Assembly (NCBI GenBank): GCA_003344405.1
Contig: NOWV01000080.1
Coordinates: forward strand, 62,001 to 126,000
DNA from: Trichoplax sp. H2
Lineage: Eukaryota; Placozoa; Uniplacotomia; Trichoplacea
DNA: 64,000 bases
Direction of reading: 5' to 3'
A program made the translations under genes and the position numbers. Shown here in pieces: positions 12,002 to 24,300 of the stretch (positions within the stretch are counted from its first letter, which is position 1; every line of letters starts with the position of its first letter). The notes beneath the pieces were generated by a model. That model was given only the letters and a program-made list of their open reading frames with translations, was not told where the DNA came from and ran no database searches.

Positions 12002-14400
12002 TTAAACCATACCGTCATTATCTCCATTTAAGTTAGCGAGTTTATTCTTTACGCCTAAAACAAGGTCTTCTCTTGCTATTTCGTGTAAGGCTTCAATAAG
12101 CCTCCCAATAGTCGCATTATCGCCATGTTTTTCATACCATTCCTTCAAACTACTTGACGCTTGCTGATATATACTACGCATTTCTAGGAAAATCGATTGT
12201 GTATCAATGGCGAAATCTAATGCTGCAATTAACTTTTGCCAGTCACCACCAATTTCTCGAGCAATATAAGGCATCACTGGTCTGGGATCTTGAAATGAAA
12301 GGAAAATAAATTTCACGATGGATAGAAGGAATATTTTTTATTATGTCTATGTATTTAATAAATAATTGTCCTTTACTTTTTTTCTAAGACATTTGGTACT
12401 ATTTTTTATACTGCAGTAAATGTCCTTTCCTTCTATTATGTGGATAGGAAATTAGATAACAAACTGTTTCCGTTACGAATGAATATTGCATATTTTTTTT
12501 TGTTTTCATCAGCAGGGAAGTAGAGTATTTCGTAAGCCCAAAGGTGATATTTAGTGAAATCTATATTAATTAATATTGCGACTAAATTTCTACCAGCGCT
12601 TGCAGTAGCTGTAATCAACGTGATACTTTTAAGTTATTTTTTGTGTAGACTTTTGCGTGCAGTGCAACAATACACGAAAACAACTTTCATTTCTCAAGTT
12701 GAAGAGTATATACTATCATTCAAGGATGATTCCATTATACAAAATCATATTATAGCATTGAAACTATCTACTAGAATTTTAATCTAGAATTTAGCATGAG
12801 CCATGTTGCCTACATCCTTGTGTTTACGCTAAGTCAATAGATCATGATTTTCAACATCTATTTAAGTTTCACATACATTGTGATATACTCTTCTGCTCGA
12901 TAAAGTAACTACTCTGTTTACTTTACAAAAATTTAGTAAAACAGTACAGCGCCGATGAAATTCAGATCCGAAAGGACAGTGCTCTAGCGTCATGGAAGAT
13001 ATCTAATCTGTTTGCATTGCAATAGTTGACCAAAACGGTACGGTGCTGATGAAGTTCTAATCCGAAAACACTGTACTCTAATATTATGGATGATATCTAA
13101 TGCAAGTATTTACAGTCTATCGTTGCACTTGCTGTTTTAGTCGTGATCCAGAATTGCAAATAAGCAGTAATTGAATAAGGGGAGCAGTGAACATCTTCAT
13201 TTACTTTATATCAGTATAAGGATACATTATCTTACCGTCGATATTATTTCGCTGGTCTTCAGGGCTTTGTTCTAATAGTTTTATATTCTCTGTATCTTGG
13301 TTTTCCGGTTTTTGTTGCTGATGTAAATTTATGTATTTATATCTATGAGATTGAATAAGTTTTTTAATTGTATTGCTTCGGCGTTGGTGATGATTTTCCA
13401 TCGATACTTGTGGAATATTGGCCATTAGTTGACTTGCAATGCTACATACTATAGCACATGATGAGCTAGAATAATCACTAGTTACATTGTCAAATTTAAA
13501 TGATTGTCTGTCACGTAATCGAGAGATTTTCGCTTTGTTGTAGCGCTCTGGGTTATCGGCTTTAGTGTATCCTAGCGCAGTAGGACCGGTATCTTGTTCG
13601 TTTATGGTCAAGAGCCTATAGCCAAAGAGATAAGTTGCAACAGATTTATTGCGTGGTCTAGTGTAAAAGTAGAAATTATCATCATCATGTCTGATGGCAA
13701 TCCCCACGTTATCAAAGAATGTATACAGCACGGAATCTTTACAGAGATTAAGAAATGGATCATCCTCATCTGACTTTCCATAGATGATACCATGGACGAA
13801 AACAGTTTTGACATCGTTTATGTCATTGACTTGGATAGAAGTGTTTTCTATGACTTTATTATGGATATAATTAAATATTCTACATGTCGCCTGTAATGCC
13901 AGATTGCTTAATTTGTCTTCGTCTGACATGGTATCACACTCGTAGACATTGGTCGTTTTTAGGAGATGAAATTGTTGTTGGTAAAGATGAAATATCTGAC
14001 AGGTGGTCATAGCTATGATAGTGGGTAAGTCCTTAAGCCATCGGTTTATAAAGCTACGAACATGACGGACTTTTTCCATGTGTTTTTCCACACTTTGCTT
14101 TTCTAATTCATTTACAGTAACATTAGTAGCGAACTTAACCATTACTTTTGCGAATGGACCAAAAATGGGAATACTATCCAAAACATCAGGAATGGGTTCT
14201 AGTAATCGAATATTGTCGCACCATCTCTTGAATTTTTGACAAGTTTCAGGGTGGTTATCATCACCAAAGAACTCTTTCTCATACGCTATTAATGCATCGA
14301 GTAGAAATCCCATCATCAAATTGGCAAATTCTAATTGAAGGTGGTTTAAATCATCGCTTGATCGGCCATGACGTAAACTGTTGCATGTACTTGCGGCCAT
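12002..14400 (-). CDS. Death-domain protein with unrecognised N-terminal region
   Basis: Exon 1 (13236-14400) starts at an ATG and is open for 388 codons. A strong donor at 13235 (GACG|GTAAGA) interrupts it ten codons before a stop. Exon 2 (12002-12288) follows a pyrimidine-rich acceptor (TTTCATTTCAAG). Both junctions are phase 1, so they join in frame with a 947-bp intron, giving 483 residues. Residues about 394-470 look like a Death domain: YIAREIGGDWQKLIAALDF, then SSSLKEWYEKHGDNATIG, then LIEALHEIAREDL, with the usual buried Trp and the W-x(4-5)-G-x(2)-AT-x(3)-L-x(2)-AL pattern. Death domains form homotypic assemblies in apoptotic and innate-immune signalling. The N-terminal 388 residues match no family I know. 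They include a helical first third with an IPIFGPFAKVMVKFA segment (about residues 76-90) and a later mixed region. The splice join is inferred, not proven. Confidence 0.72.
12938..13101. repeat. Two diverged 70-bp direct repeats in intron
   Basis: Copy 1 (12938-13007) and copy 2 (13032-13101) share the order AAAAC-GTAC, GATGAA-TTC, ATCCGAAA, CACTG-type and GATATCTAAT blocks, with scattered substitutions and a 94-bp period. They lie inside the long intron of the Death-domain gene. They are non-coding and no function is visible. Confidence 0.75.
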
Positions 14401-15183
14401 GACTTCAGGAATCTTGACGCAGTGCGAACGCTTATGCGGATCGCTGAAGAGCTTAACTGTACCTTTTATTGATTTATTTATGTCGCTTCATTAAATGTTT
14501 TAATCTTGTTGAACAGTTATTTGTCGCTAGATTGCTAATTGAAAGACTAAGCAGAATTCTTTTTACCAACGCCTAGATCAAAGATGAACAATGGCGTCAA
14601 GCACAATAGCCACGCCTGTCATGTAAATAGCGTATGTGCATATTGGCAAGAACGAAAAAAATCTCCAGGAATATGATGTTAATTTGGACGATTCTACAGT
14701 CCTGGACATCATTAATGTTGTTATATTGAATGTATAGAAGAAAATTGAAATTAACGATGCTGCTATCGATCTATCGATGAGCAGTATTCTATCAGCTTAC
14801 TTGAAAAAATGTGAGTGAATCACTTAGTTTTGGCTGCAACGTGCTATAGCATCAGGGAGCTGGCCGATAAAGTATATGCAACTATTACCATACATATCTA
14901 ATTTTACTATAAAGATCGAAGGCTATTATAATAGATTGTTACTGCACTCGTTCTTATATCCTCATGACGCTTATTATATTTGCATTTCTGGCTAACAAAC
15001 GATATGGTAGATTACTGTGCTGTATATACGCGTCGTTTACGGTCAACGCCTATTTTAAAAAAAAACATTTATTTTTCAGCATGCTTGAACAAATTGAATA
15101 CTAGGTTTATCAATACTTATCCTTCTGCCTCAAATCGGAGTGATTGAAAGAAATGCAGCAAGTCGTAGGTAGAAATGATGACT

Positions 15184-15214
15184 TTTTCACCCTAGCTGAC
15201 AGGTAGGGTGAAAA
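15184..15214. repeat. 11-bp perfect hairpin
   Basis: TTTTCACCCTA (15184-15194) pairs exactly with TAGGGTGAAAA (15204-15214) across a 9-nt loop. No gene end lies close enough to call it a terminator, and animals do not use such terminators. Confidence 0.85.
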
Positions 15215-15701
15215 CTGATGACAATTTTAAACATCTTGCATAGACTTTGTGCAGATATATGTAGTAGTACCTCAAGTCGATAGACAAAGATTATGGAGAT
15301 AAAGAAAAGATCTTTATTCAAGAAGTAGATATACCTAAGTATCGCAATCTAAATCGAACTGGATTATGCTGTAATCAATGAATATATTCCGGTTTCGCTA
15401 AGTTCGATACCTTTACCGCTTTTCAAATAGTGCTGTTATCATTGCACTGTTCAGTGTACAGTATATTATGGGTTCATGTTAAATGCAGTAATACAAAGTA
15501 ATTGACGGCAAAGTAATAACCTATACAGCATAAACATTTTATTTGCTCAGATTGCAAAATGTTCGTGTAATATAGCACGAACAGAGTTAAATGATTGCAG
15601 TACACATAAAGGTATAACTACAGCTGTAACGCGTGTACCAAGGGAGTTGCGCGAGGTTTAGAGTTAGCATAATAAGAACATTTTCAAGAAAGTAGATAGG
15701 C

Positions 15702-15767
15702 GATAGATAGTACACCTGGAATTGAGGGTAAAATTTTTTACCCTCAACTCCAGGTGTACTATCTATC
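15702..15767. repeat. 66-bp near-perfect palindrome
   Basis: The left arm 15702-15733 and the right arm 15736-15767 are reverse complements over 32 bp except at one position, with only two bases between them. Transcribed RNA would fold into a long, almost perfect hairpin. The arms begin GATAGATAG and contain ACACCTGGA. It lies in a gene-poor stretch just left of the GTAC-palindrome field. Confidence 0.93.
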
Positions 15768-15783
15768 ATATGTTATATCAAGC

Positions 15784-15945
15784 AACGTAACAATTAGTAA
15801 GAAAAGTGTACTGTATGACAGTTCATTAATTAGGATAGACATACTATAAGTACTGTATAGGTATACTGTACACTGTATAACAATATACTGTACAGTATGT
15901 AGGTATACAGTACTGTACAGTATATTAGAAGAGTCCTGTAAAAAA
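15784..15945. repeat. GTAC palindromes, second field
   Basis: Runs of TATACTGTACAGTATG-type words, each self-complementary or nearly so, occupy this segment. They lead into the small inverted-end element at 15959-16080. Base composition and word use match the clusters at 8.1-8.4 and 36.94-37.11 kb. Confidence 0.75.
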
Positions 15946-15958
15946 GGACTGAAAACGC

Positions 15959-16080
15959 AACCCGAACCCGATGAAATGGATGGTTTTTTACCCGAAATAA
16001 GTGCAATCGCTACACCATCACTGTATTATCGCCGAAATTCTTAACCTGAATCCCCGGGTTCAAGTCGGGTTTCGGGTTGA
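15959..16080. mobile_element. Possible MITE-like element with inverted ends
   Basis: CAACCCGAACCCGA near 15959 and TCGGGTTTCGGGTTG ending near 16079 are inverted copies differing by one inserted base, enclosing about 95 bp. The size and non-coding interior are what a small non-autonomous DNA transposon would show. No target-site duplication is clear, so it may simply be an inverted repeat. Confidence 0.4.
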
Positions 16081-16399
16081 TAACCATGGACTACAAGTAC
16101 AGTACAGTACTAGAAGAATACCTGGACTAGACACTCCTTTGGGAGGACAGACATTTGGCCAGCTTTGGTCAATAAATTGCGTCAAACACTTTATTATGAC
16201 ATTACTTTAGTATGTAGACAGCCGATTCTGAATGTACTGATTTTTTCTAAATTAAGTAATATTACATTGTATCCTATTGCCTGTTACCAAGTTCTACTTG
16301 AAAGCAGTAGCTTTAGATCATCAATGTTATTCAAACTAATACGAATGATTTAGAAGACATGGAAGATCCATACTGAGTGGCTATTTTTCGACATTTTCG

Positions 16400-18110
16400 G
16401 CCGCATCTGTTATCCAAGTCCGTCCATCCGACGGAGTATCCAGTCCAAATATATTTCTAGTGGTCCATGCCCTAACCCGACCAAGCTGGCAGCGTTTAAG
16501 TATACTGTACAGTCCAGTAAAGTACGTATCAGTGTGCGGTGTACTGCATAGAAAGGATCACCTAGACTGATCACACCCTCAGACAGACGGACTTTTCTTA
16601 CAAGCGAGGCCTATCAATATCGAAAAATGACTACAGTACTTAGTGTTGATCTTCTGTGTCTGTTTTCGAAATCACGAGTACTAATTTTAATAACATCGAC
16701 GATCTTATATAACTGTCTCCAAGTGGAACTTAGTAATAGATAATGAGATTCAGCGTAATACAGTATTACTTACTTAATTTAAAAAAAAAATCAGTTCATT
16801 CAAAATCGACCATCTGCATATACAGTACTGTACGCTGTACAGTACAGTACAGTAGTACTAAAGTACAGTACTGTCATAATGTAACGAAATGTTTAACACA
16901 ATCTTTTATCGAGATGAGGTCGAAATGTCTGTCCATCCAAGAGTGATGAGTCCGGTCCAGTCCAGGTCTTGGTTCAAGGACTCAATAGAGTGACTACTGT
17001 ACTGTACAGTACATGTTAATAATGCTATACAGTACGTACTGTACACTGTACTGTATTACTGTAGTGTGTTTTACCTCAATATCAATATGGCTTGTCTTCT
17101 CCGCGTCCAAACTTATTGCCCTCCTGTATTATACTGTATTATATAGTATTAGTATTTGTAAAGGAATGGACACAACACAGACGGACAGACGTTTTTAATA
17201 CCCAATGTGGCTGAAATCTCCAAAAGTTAGTGACTTAGTATGGATCTTCAGTGTCTCATTTTCTGAATGGTTTGCTTTAATTTAAGAAAATTGATGACCT
17301 TATGTAACTGCTTTCTAGTAAAGCTTTCCAAAATAAAATAGATTTCAATATAATAATACTAATAATAGTACTTAATTAAGAAAAAATAAGTGAAACATCT
17401 TTATCGAGCTTTCGCTTGATAACGTACAGTATCATATACTGTACGCTACGGTACGTTGATGGCGAATGGCAGTGTTTGGACCAGTGCAGTATTATCCAAG
17501 ATGGAATGTCTGTCCGTCCGAGTCACGTGTCCAGTGTTCAGTCCAGATGGATCTAATGATGCCGTCCGTATACTCACTCACGTATAGTATGTACTGTACT
17601 GTGTTTCACCTCAATATTAATACTGTACAGTATGACTTGTCTTCTCCGCCTTCAAACATACAGTACTGAGTATTACCGTATTATATTTGTTGGGGATTGG
17701 ATACTACACAGACGGACAGACGTTTTTCAATACCAAATGTGGGCTAAAATCTCCCCAAATCACTGACTTCGTATGGGATCTTCAGTGTCTCTTTTTTTGA
17801 ATGACTTCCATTGATTAAAATAAAATTGATGACCTTATATAACTGCTTTCCAGTAAAGCTTTCCAAAATAAAATAGATTTCAATATAATAGTACTTAATT
17901 TAGAAAAAATAAGTGAAATACGTTATCGAGCTTTCGCTTGATAATGAACAGTACAGTATAATCTATGGTACGGTACTGGACGTTGATGGCCAATGGAAGT
18001 GTTTTGGAACAGTGCAGTACAATATTATCCAAGATGAGGGAAATGTCTGTCCATCCGAGTCAAGTGTCCAGGGTTCAGTCCAGGTGGGATGTAGATTGTA
18101 GAAGTCCATA
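16400..18110. repeat. Three degenerate tandem units of about 0.53-0.59 kb
   Basis: Three diverged copies of one unit follow each other. Each contains a block beginning AGACGGACAGACG (near 16578, 17178 and 17711), a GATCTTCAGTGTCT-type block, a GATGACCTTATATAACTG block, then GTAC palindromes. A TGTCTGTCCATCCGAG-type block closes each unit (near 16924, 17508 and 18040). Copies 2 and 3 are the most alike, about 533 bp apart; copy 1 is more eroded. Copies 2 and 3 also hold a small hairpin, TTATCGAGC with GCTTGATAA. Open frames within are rich in repeat-derived residues and are not real genes. The array lies directly upstream of the proposed first exon of INTS1. Confidence 0.82.
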
Positions 18111-18379
18111 ACACTGTGGACAGTATGTACAGTATACTGTACGATACACTGTTTGATGTCCATACTGTACTGTATGAATGATAGGTAGAGTAGTGGTGAA
18201 GCAACAATGTACGCAAACAAGGTCAATGGTAGTAGAGTATAGAAGAAGCCGGTGACCAATGCCATTAGGCCCATTACCAGTGGGACAAGTTGTGGCGGAC
18301 AATTGCAGTCCATCGCGAATGAAATTAACAATTCTCCATTTTCCTTGATATTGTAAATGAATCATTAAGAACATTGGCA

Positions 18380-21300
18380 ATGGAGCGCAGTACACGCAAT
18401 AGACAACGTATGAATCGTGCTCGAGGTAAATCCATTGATATTTTTGCAGGTTTTGGGGAATTGTTACACATGGATCATAGTGAACCCAGTGGAAGTCGTT
18501 TTAATGGCCATGATGACCAAGAGGTAGACTACAGTAAACACATTTTACCGTATCCAGGCTTTGTACCCAAATTGCCACTGGACCCCGTAGAGGATGTATG
18601 ATTTAACACAGCCTCGATTATATAATTAGCAATGGACTGTAGAGTAATGCGATATACGCTAGTTAGCCGTACTGCAAGCTTACGACAATCGATCAAAACG
18701 ATTAGTTCATTGCCGATTTTGACAAGACTATTTTGTTGATGAATAGTCTCCGTTATGGAGGCGATAGAAATGTGATAGAACAGATCGTATTGACTTCCAT
18801 ATCCGTTGCTTTGCTTGGGATAAAAATTCTGTGTCCCTAACATGGGATAATGGACCTTTACCATCTCTACACGATTTGCATCCTGTTGTAGAGGTACAGT
18901 GGAGGGTGTAGAATAGTAACATCGACCCCAGCGATTAATATCATACTTACTTCATCCAATGGCTTGTAGAATCAATGCCATGCATCGTCCAATACTTGCA
19001 TTGAAGAGGATACAACAGGATGATTAATTTATTTATCCAGTCTGCTATAGGTCCCCAATCGAACTAGGTCATATTGATTGTTGTGCCGACGTCGATTTGA
19101 AGAGATAGAAAGAGTAAAGGGTATTGTAAACAGGAGTGTTAGGACTCAATTCTAAGTCAGTAAAACCCAGTAAAAATGAGCCTAAATGGTGTCCAATGCA
19201 ATCACTTAGTGATCGATCATACAGTACAATGTAGATGCTACTGACTTTCTATTTTAATGCTGTAGGGGAACAAAATGATATCTATTCTACATGCCTAGTT
19301 GATACTAATTATAACTTTCATACCATCAACTATGTTTTACATTAGGCCATGTACCACACGGAGATTTAATTGCCTTAGGTAAGTTGAACAGATAAATTTA
19401 TATTTTTCAATTCTAGTCCATACGTAAGGGCTAACTAGATCTCTATCTAAAGAATGCATCCAAGCAATTATGGAGTTCCAACTTATTTATATCATACATC
19501 AATACAAAATAATTATACAACGCTAATACATTGAAGCCGTTTTTGGATAGGTTCTAAGAATACAAACAATCCCTCCGAACAAACGGAAGCAAGATCTGCA
19601 AATGTATATAAATTATTCTCCTCTGCTCCAGGAAATACTACTTCAGATCGTAAAAGAGAAGGTGATTTTGTTAGCGCTTCCAGAGCACTTAGTCCTAAAC
19701 GAACCAAAGTTGATGGCAGCCATGTTAAAGATCAAACTATAAATCGAGAAGAAATTCCACTTCCTCCTATCGATGGTAAATATATTCTTCTTCATTATCC
19801 TATTTTACTATGCATTCTGTCAACCGTTATTAGCATTGAACTGTCAAAGTATATATATATATATACATGCATAATGACTATGCTCTTCTATCTACAGATT
19901 AGAACATTACTATTTTAAAAATTGTCCAAAAATGAATTGTCATAGTGATTTGAAAACTACGACGTGTTACTTTGCCTATCACCGGCAATAAATAGGATAG
20001 CATAAATTCATATCTATCTTTTGTACTACACTAGTGGAGCCAGCCCAACTGATAAAGACGATAATGCAAGCTGATCTTGTTGAAGATCGCCTTAAGATTA
20101 GTGCAATAATTCGTGGTGTATTAGCTAAATTAAGCGCTAATAGGGTTAAACCCAATCCTGCCTATTATATGTCGCTTCTATATCTCGCCAAAGATAAGCC
20201 ATTCCATTTTACCTCATCATCGGTATTGGATGTAAGTATTTTATTCGTATTATTACGTGAAGTAAGATCGACTACTATACTTGATCGAATACCTGCCATC
20301 ATCGGTCTACTACTGTTGCGTAGTTGAATATTTATACAGATTAAAATAAAGTATCAGTAATGATTGCTATCATTTTGCATTTTTGTTAATTTTTAGGCAC
20401 TTATTGGGATTATCAGTCGTGACGTTCAAATCAATATTAAAGCAAAAGGCAATGTTATTGTACCAGTCATGGCTTGTAATATCTTAATGTATACTCATGC
20501 CAACGATGATTGCTGGCCTGAAAGATTTGTTCAGGTTTTATATTATAATGCAATTTAACTAGCAGAATGAATATTTTCGTTTTAGTGTTGCATTTTGGTA
20601 TACAGTAATTTGCGTGTTTACTTATTAAAAATGAATAATGATAGGTCTATATTCAAGACGCTCTTGGTGAACGATTATGGGTTGATAATGAAATGTGTAA
20701 AGACTTTGTACAGAATATCTTGACAGTTTTCGATACATTATTGCCCACAATTGACGGTATCCATTTACAAAATTAATCTTTGACTACTAGTAGTAACTTA
20801 TTGATAATTACGGTGATTGATATACTTGAAAGAATTGTCTTACAAATCAACGATATCTATTTATCATTAGGTTTTTCCAGTAATGTTCAGACTACATCAC
20901 AATCGGTGTCTACTACTGATAATGGAGTTGAGAAAAATACCGATGATAAGAGTAATACAGCTACTGCTGCTGATAGTTCATCTGATGCTATCGATTCTAG
21001 TGTACGGCCCAGATATGAAGAACCTTCGGTCAAGGAAAGTGTTAAGAACTATGCTTTACAATCTGTTGATAAAATACTTAGTCAACGTCAATCTACCGAT
21101 AGTGTGCCTAGACAGTTGCTTAAATTTCTTGCAAATATTTGTTGTTATCCCCGTGTTCGGCTACTAGCCGCTCAAAAGATTGATTTATGGTTGCAAAATC
21201 CTAAGCTTACTCGACATGCTCAACACCTTTTAATGACGTTGGCAATCAATTGCCACAGTGACGCTGAGCACAACGAAGAATGTATCGCTCATTTAATCAA

Positions 21301-24300
21301 AATGAAATTAAAAACCAAGCCATTTACAAATCATCAAGTTGCATGTATTAAGGAATTAATTGGAAAACATCCTGGAAATGTTGGTATCGTTTTAAAGCAT
21401 GCCGTTTGCAACGAGCTGTCATCTACTCCAGGAACATTTAATACCAGTAATGTATTAATTTTGTCAGCTGTCTTCAACACCAGTACTGTTGATGTCGCAA
21501 AGTATTTGGCAATTGTTTTTATTGATCTTATTATTAATAAAGAAGATTTACTAAATCCTATTAAGACATTATTACGTGAATTATTACGTGTTACAAAATC
21601 AAATTTCGATTACTATCAATTTTCCTCGCAGCTGATGGATTACTGTCAGACCAATGGTGAACAAATTAAGAAACATCGAAGTCGAAGACAAGAGGAAATA
21701 ATTTACGCAATAATCGATTTGTTAACATATACCATGATGCTTAGTGTATTTCCACTCCCGCGAGATATGAATAATAAGATCGTCGCTAGACTGCAGATCC
21801 AACAGCATATAGCTTCAATCCAGAGATATTCACTATGGTGGTTACATATCGTTGTACCAAAAGCATTTGATGTTGATAGCGCTACTTATCTGAAACATTG
21901 CATTTACAAAATTTTATTTCGTAATCCAATCGAGACTTATGTCACCGCTGATAATTGGCCATCTGAGCTAGAAAGAAATCAAGTTATGGAGCTATGTACC
22001 AATGTTCCAGTCGAAGGTGAATCCATTGGATTTCTTTTAGTTATGTCTGGTAATGATTCTATCGCTTTACCACCCTATGAAGCTTTTGATTTAATAAAAA
22101 GCCTATTAACGAAGGCTGCTCAATTAGATGCTAGCAATGCTTTGCCATTAAAATTTGAGGTGGATCATAATCAATTGATTGGTACTATCTTTAATTTATC
22201 AATTTATCATCATACAGCCACTGAGACATCACTCAATTTACATTCTCAAAATGTTAAATTTGCATACAGCGATCTTTACTGGAAAGGCTGTTTACTAATA
22301 GTAATTATAGCTGTTTACAATCCAGACACAGTTGGCTTTACTGCATGGGAGAAATATCCTACCTTGAAATGCTTGATGGAAATGGTAATGACTAATAATT
22401 ACTCATTCCCGCCATTGACTAGTCACTCCGAATCATCTGATAGTGTTAAAGTTTCACAAATCCAATTGGCCCAAGCTGAAAAAGAAGATATATTAGCTTA
22501 TGAAAATATGACTTCTTCCAGCTCAAGTAGGGGAAATATAGTTGAAAAGAATAGCTGCTTACTACCTCAATTGATGCGTTTCAGCCCTCAAGGTATTATG
22601 AGATGTCCTCCGGATTATGTAGTCCACGATCTACAAAAGATTAATTCCGACTTAAGTTTAGGTCGATTACTATGCAGTAGTCGATCACCAGATTTTCTAC
22701 TGGATGTTATTCAACGTCAAGGTAGCGCTGAATCAATGCCTTGGTTAGCGCAATTGGTTAGTTCTAATTTTGGCTCAGTGGAAGGACTACCGGTTCAATG
22801 TCTTTGCGAATTTCTGCTGCATTACGATCTTAGCAGTGATGGACAAGAATTAGAGGTATCTGCTACTTTTTATTATACGCTACGTTTTGTTATCAATTTT
22901 CACTATATTAACTCCTATTGACGTATCCTATGCTTCTAGCGTGCGTCAGCGGTTTATAAGCGGTATTGAACAAGTTTTGAATATCTTTTAGTTTATAGAT
23001 AAGAAAGAGCATCTTGCAAAGAAATTACATGGCATGGTATTTGATACCAACTCTGGTGGTACAGAAGTAGGCGAAATTTTCGGCAGTTTATTTCGTCGAA
23101 TAGCTTCAAGTCAACGAAGTACACGCCTTGCTGCGAATAAGGTATACAGACTTTACACATGGGTTATCAAAATATGCAATTTTTAAGCTGCTGCACTATG
23201 TATTCGTATTATAGGCACTGGCAATGATCATAGCTGACTCTGAACACAGCGATGTTATTCTGATGAATTCAATGAGTTCAACCTTGCTGACATTAAGTTC
23301 ACTTGATTCACCTCTTATGAAATCATATGAATGGTTATTGGTACAGCTATCGTCGATTCCTCACTTTAGTAGTGTGCGAGAACTAGTGTGCACGTATCTT
23401 AAACAAGTTAGTAATAATATATTCACGTTAATTTGCTATAATCGCAAGCTTATGGTATAGAAAATGTTGACAATCTGTTGCTTTTATTGTTTATTGTTAT
23501 GATAAAAGGCGCTCATGGTAGAGACAGATATCGATGCTCTTGGTGCTTATATTATTTTCTTGTCCATGCATGGACCAACACATGAATATCGACATCGAGT
23601 TTCATTAATCATTGTACGTTGTCATCCTTTTAATTTCGCTTAATGAGATTTTTTGATAACAAGTTTTCTCTTTTTTAATCATAGGACATGTGTAAAATGA
23701 TGATTCAACGATACAATATCTTAAATAAACTGATATACCGCGGAAGTAACGACAGGAGTCACGAAAGTAACATTGTATTGTCTTCATTACTAAATATTTT
23801 CTCGAAAGGGTTAAGGATTATGATTTCGGATGATACTGGATATTCTTGGGAGGTATGACAGTACTCGATGGGCCTCTAAATCTTACAATGTCGTTGGTTA
23901 ATTTTAATTACTCTGTTCGTAGGAGGGAGATGTAATCGGTCAATTGGTGAAAGTTACCTTTACTACCCTTAATGTTACCATTTCGTTGCCAGTCATTATC
24001 TTACAAGCTATTGTACTATTATTAACATATGGACCACCATCATTGGGTGCGATCTAAAATTATATATTAATTATTACCTAACGAGCTGATTTCGATGATT
24101 GTCTACGTAATTTTTTTATTGATAGACAACGATAACTTTAAGTTTCTACTGGACCTGTGGTTTCCTGAAGATCAAGAGTTACCAATAGTCATACGGCTTG
24201 ATAATAATGAACAAATTGTTTGGATTGATGCATGGCTAAAATTACGCATGATAACGTCTCAGATACCAAGATTAGTTGATAAAGGTACAAAATCTCATGA

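Larger units (their letters stand above)
14401..15783. other. Intergenic, upstream of Death-domain gene
   Basis: No gene supported by codon structure and splice sites was found. The stretch holds the promoter side of the minus-strand Death-domain gene and two hairpins, listed separately. Open frames here are short and partly arise from the palindrome at 15.7 kb. Confidence 0.5.

Noticed and set aside
16040-16080. Possible tRNA T-arm (GGTTCAAGTC-like word)
   Set aside because: No matching acceptor stem, D-arm or anticodon arm at the right spacing; the word belongs to the inverted-end element.
17963-18395. Three overlapping minus-strand frames, one with two hydrophobic segments
   Set aside because: All three frames of the same strand are open over a repeat-bordered, GC-richer patch, no single frame is preferred, and the 3' halves run into the tandem repeat unit.
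20780-20870. N-terminal extension of the large INTS1 exon as an open frame
   Set aside because: The open frame continues upstream, but the phase-1 acceptor at 20870 joins correctly to the previous exon and the extra residues have no INTS1 counterpart.
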